Positions 62,103 through 64,000 of a stretch of 64,000 nt of DNA are shown piece by piece (within the stretch, counting starts at the first letter, position 1; every line of letters begins with the position of its first letter). The position numbers and the translations under genes are program-made. Source of the stretch: Dioscorea cayenensis subsp. rotundata (taxonomy: Eukaryota; Streptophyta; Magnoliopsida; Dioscoreales; Dioscoreaceae). The stretch lies in contig NC_052489.1 of assembly GCF_009730915.1 (NCBI RefSeq), positions 28,699,916-28,763,915 of the forward strand. The letters run 5' to 3'. A model generated the notes under the pieces. It ran no database searches. It was given only the letters and a program-made list of their open reading frames with translations, and had not been told where the DNA came from.

Positions 62103-64000
62103 GTGAATGGACAGAGAATGGGCAAGAAGTGAAGTCCATAAAGCTTGTGGGTGAAATCTTGAAGATTAAAGGTTTACATCAGTTACCTGTGCCAAGGTTG
62201 ATCATGTATTTTGTTCTAGTACTCAGGTTAAGTATATGCTACATTTCTTTCAAAAGTTCTGCACCAACTATTAATTATAGGATGTACAATGTCCAATCCT
62301 AGTGTTTATGTGGAGATCTTTTTGTTTGTCTGGGTGGTGATGGCAGTTATTGTGACTGTTGATTTTGTTCAGACCAAGTCATTTGCTTCTGTTGGAGTGA
62401 CTCTGTTTTGCTTCTGTTGTCCAATTTTCCAATTGAATTGGCTACTAGGATCTTCTTATAAAGTATGAATGATGGTTCTTCAGACTGATCAGCATTGCTG
62501 TCATGCTTGCATGATTACTCTTAATGTTTTCTCTGATTTCGTTTTATGTAGCAACCAGGATCTATGCTTCCTTATAATAGATTTAACTTATCTGAATTTC
62601 TGGATCCTATTCTGAACTTGTTTTCATATTTGATTATGTATATTGCATCATCTCCATTAAGATAAGATAATGTTTTGAGTCTTTGCACTTATTTCTTCTT
62701 CCTTCCAGTGAGAGTTATGGATATAGTTTGGATTTGTTTCATTAGGTTAGTAACCTAAATATCTTATCCTTTCTCTTTTTTTTTTTCTAGTGAGAGTTAT
62801 GGATATACTTAGAATTTGTTTCATCAGGTTAGTAACCTAAAAAATCTTATCCTTCTTCTTGAGAGTTGGATCCCACCCACTAGCACTAACATTATCAGGT
62901 TAGACAAAAATTTGTAAAGCCTTAACCCATGCATGCCTAAATTTGGTTTTGAAGACAAGGTAGTCATGCTATCTGTTTGACCTAATTGGGTATTATTATG
63001 AATGGATCAAATGATCTCAAGCCAGTTAATGAGTATTAAATAAATAAATAAAAATTTAAGCATTTGTATGCACATATATATATATTGTGTTATACTTGTC
63101 TGAGTGCAAGGGGACATACTGAATTGTGGACAGAATGTTGAGATTATAGGGATTTTTTATAAAATTTCAAAAAGATTCAAATTGAGTTTTCTGTGGCATT
63201 TTTCTCTTTTTACTTTTCCTTCTGTTGAACTGTGTGTGCTTATATATATATATATATATATATTGTTGAATGTAAAATGAATTATTCCAGGGACCCAACC
63301 AACATTGCAAAGCTATTCAATTTAAAATATATTAGCAAATAAATAAACAGGCCCTGTTTTTTTCTCAAATGAGATGGACAATAAGCACTGCAACACTTCA
63401 TTTTGTGCATTCCCATGAAACATTACGAAGATGTAGCCATGCAAATATGAATTCTAAAAAATACAAATTAAATTTATAAATATTTATTTTATTCTTCAAA
63501 AACGACACTTCAAATTCGACAAATAACAAGAAAAGTTAGATAATTACAAACAAAAAAAGCAAACAAAGTAAACAAAAAAATAATAACCAATCTCCACAAC
63601 GGTCTTCTGAATATCATGAGTTTTTATGCAGAAAAATAGTGCAAAATGGTGGTGATAAATCAGTACTAAATAACCAGTTAATTATAGTCAGGTTTGGTCC
63701 AACAAACTTTGCAAGTTGAACAACATTAACCATGCCATTCTTGAGCCAATTAAAATAAGGATTATTATTATTATTCAAACCTTATTAAATCAAAATACAA
63801 GTATTATTTTGCACTATCAAAGTACAAAAACTTCAAATAATTTTAAGCTCAATCTCATCTACAAGACCCCATTAATCTTGTCAATAAAAAGGCCTACAAA
63901 TCATTAAAAGGTCCATCACTAACGTTTGACAAACGTTTCTCCTTTCACACATCCAACGGTATGATCAATCTCACTTAACCGTTTGCACTTCTCCAAACAT
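62103..64000. other. eRF1 3'UTR end and downstream intergenic DNA
   Basis: The remainder of the eRF1 3'UTR probably ends before about 62350. Beyond it are an 82-bp direct repeat (62707-62788 and 62789-62870), (TA)n runs at about 63076-63087 and 63242-63263, and AT-rich DNA to the window end. No exon could be supported. Confidence 0.5.
62707..62870. repeat. 82-bp tandem duplication
   Basis: AGTGAGAGTTATGGATATA recurs at 62707 and 62789, and both copies continue through TTTGTTTCAT and GGTTAGTAACCTAAA to CTTATCCTT. A palindromic GGTTAGTAACC core lies in each copy. Confidence 0.85.

Overview
The window is AT-rich nuclear DNA from a flowering plant. It shows multi-exon GT-AG genes with short exons and long introns, plant-specific families (SAUR, VPS9A-type Rab5 GEF, plant beta-1,3-galactosyltransferase, ATAD5/ELG1), and hAT, Mutator-like and Stowaway transposable elements. 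I lean towards a non-grass monocot, but that is a weak impression from protein and repeat style.

Layout: 1-2.1 kb is a hAT element with a second copy of the same family nested in it and a Stowaway MITE; all three insertions are dated by their target duplications. 3.4-8.4 kb (minus) is a HIRIP3/CHZ-type histone chaperone gene. 8.5-14.05 kb holds two adjacent Mutator-like elements of one family, each with a perfect 9-bp target duplication; the second carries a broken Ulp1 (C48) protease piece and mudrA-like remnants. 17.2-22.5 kb (plus) is an ARGLU1-type splicing cofactor. 23.7-24.1 kb (minus) is an unrecognised serine-rich small protein. 25.0-28.5 kb (minus) is VPS9A. 32.5-37.3 kb (plus) is a Golgi beta-1,3-galactosyltransferase. 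38.4 kb (plus) is a SAUR gene with a one-base frame break. 39.4-51.2 kb (plus) is the PCNA unloader ATAD5/ELG1, with E2F-like sites upstream and a one-base frame break near its end. 52.4-58.4 kb (minus) is a 15-exon RCC1-repeat protein with a mitochondrial-type N-terminus. 60.5-61.8 kb (plus) is translation release factor eRF1, with a leaky-type stop context and a 3'UTR intron.

The genes are unrelated housekeeping and regulatory genes and do not form a cluster. The strongest functional signal is at eRF1. Its UAG is followed by a CARYYA read-through motif, the next in-frame stop lies only 26 nt before a predicted 3'UTR splice junction, and the normal stop lies 113 nt before it. This is the geometry expected of an eRF1 autoregulatory loop through read-through and nonsense-mediated decay. 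A second cross-cutting signal is that three genes (VPS9A, SAUR, ATAD5) each appear to carry one extra base that breaks an otherwise conserved frame, which points to assembly insertion errors or to recent mutations.

Exon boundaries were placed by eye from reading-frame continuity, splice dinucleotides and family knowledge. No alignment or transcript data were available. tRNA, miRNA and snoRNA genes were not systematically excluded.
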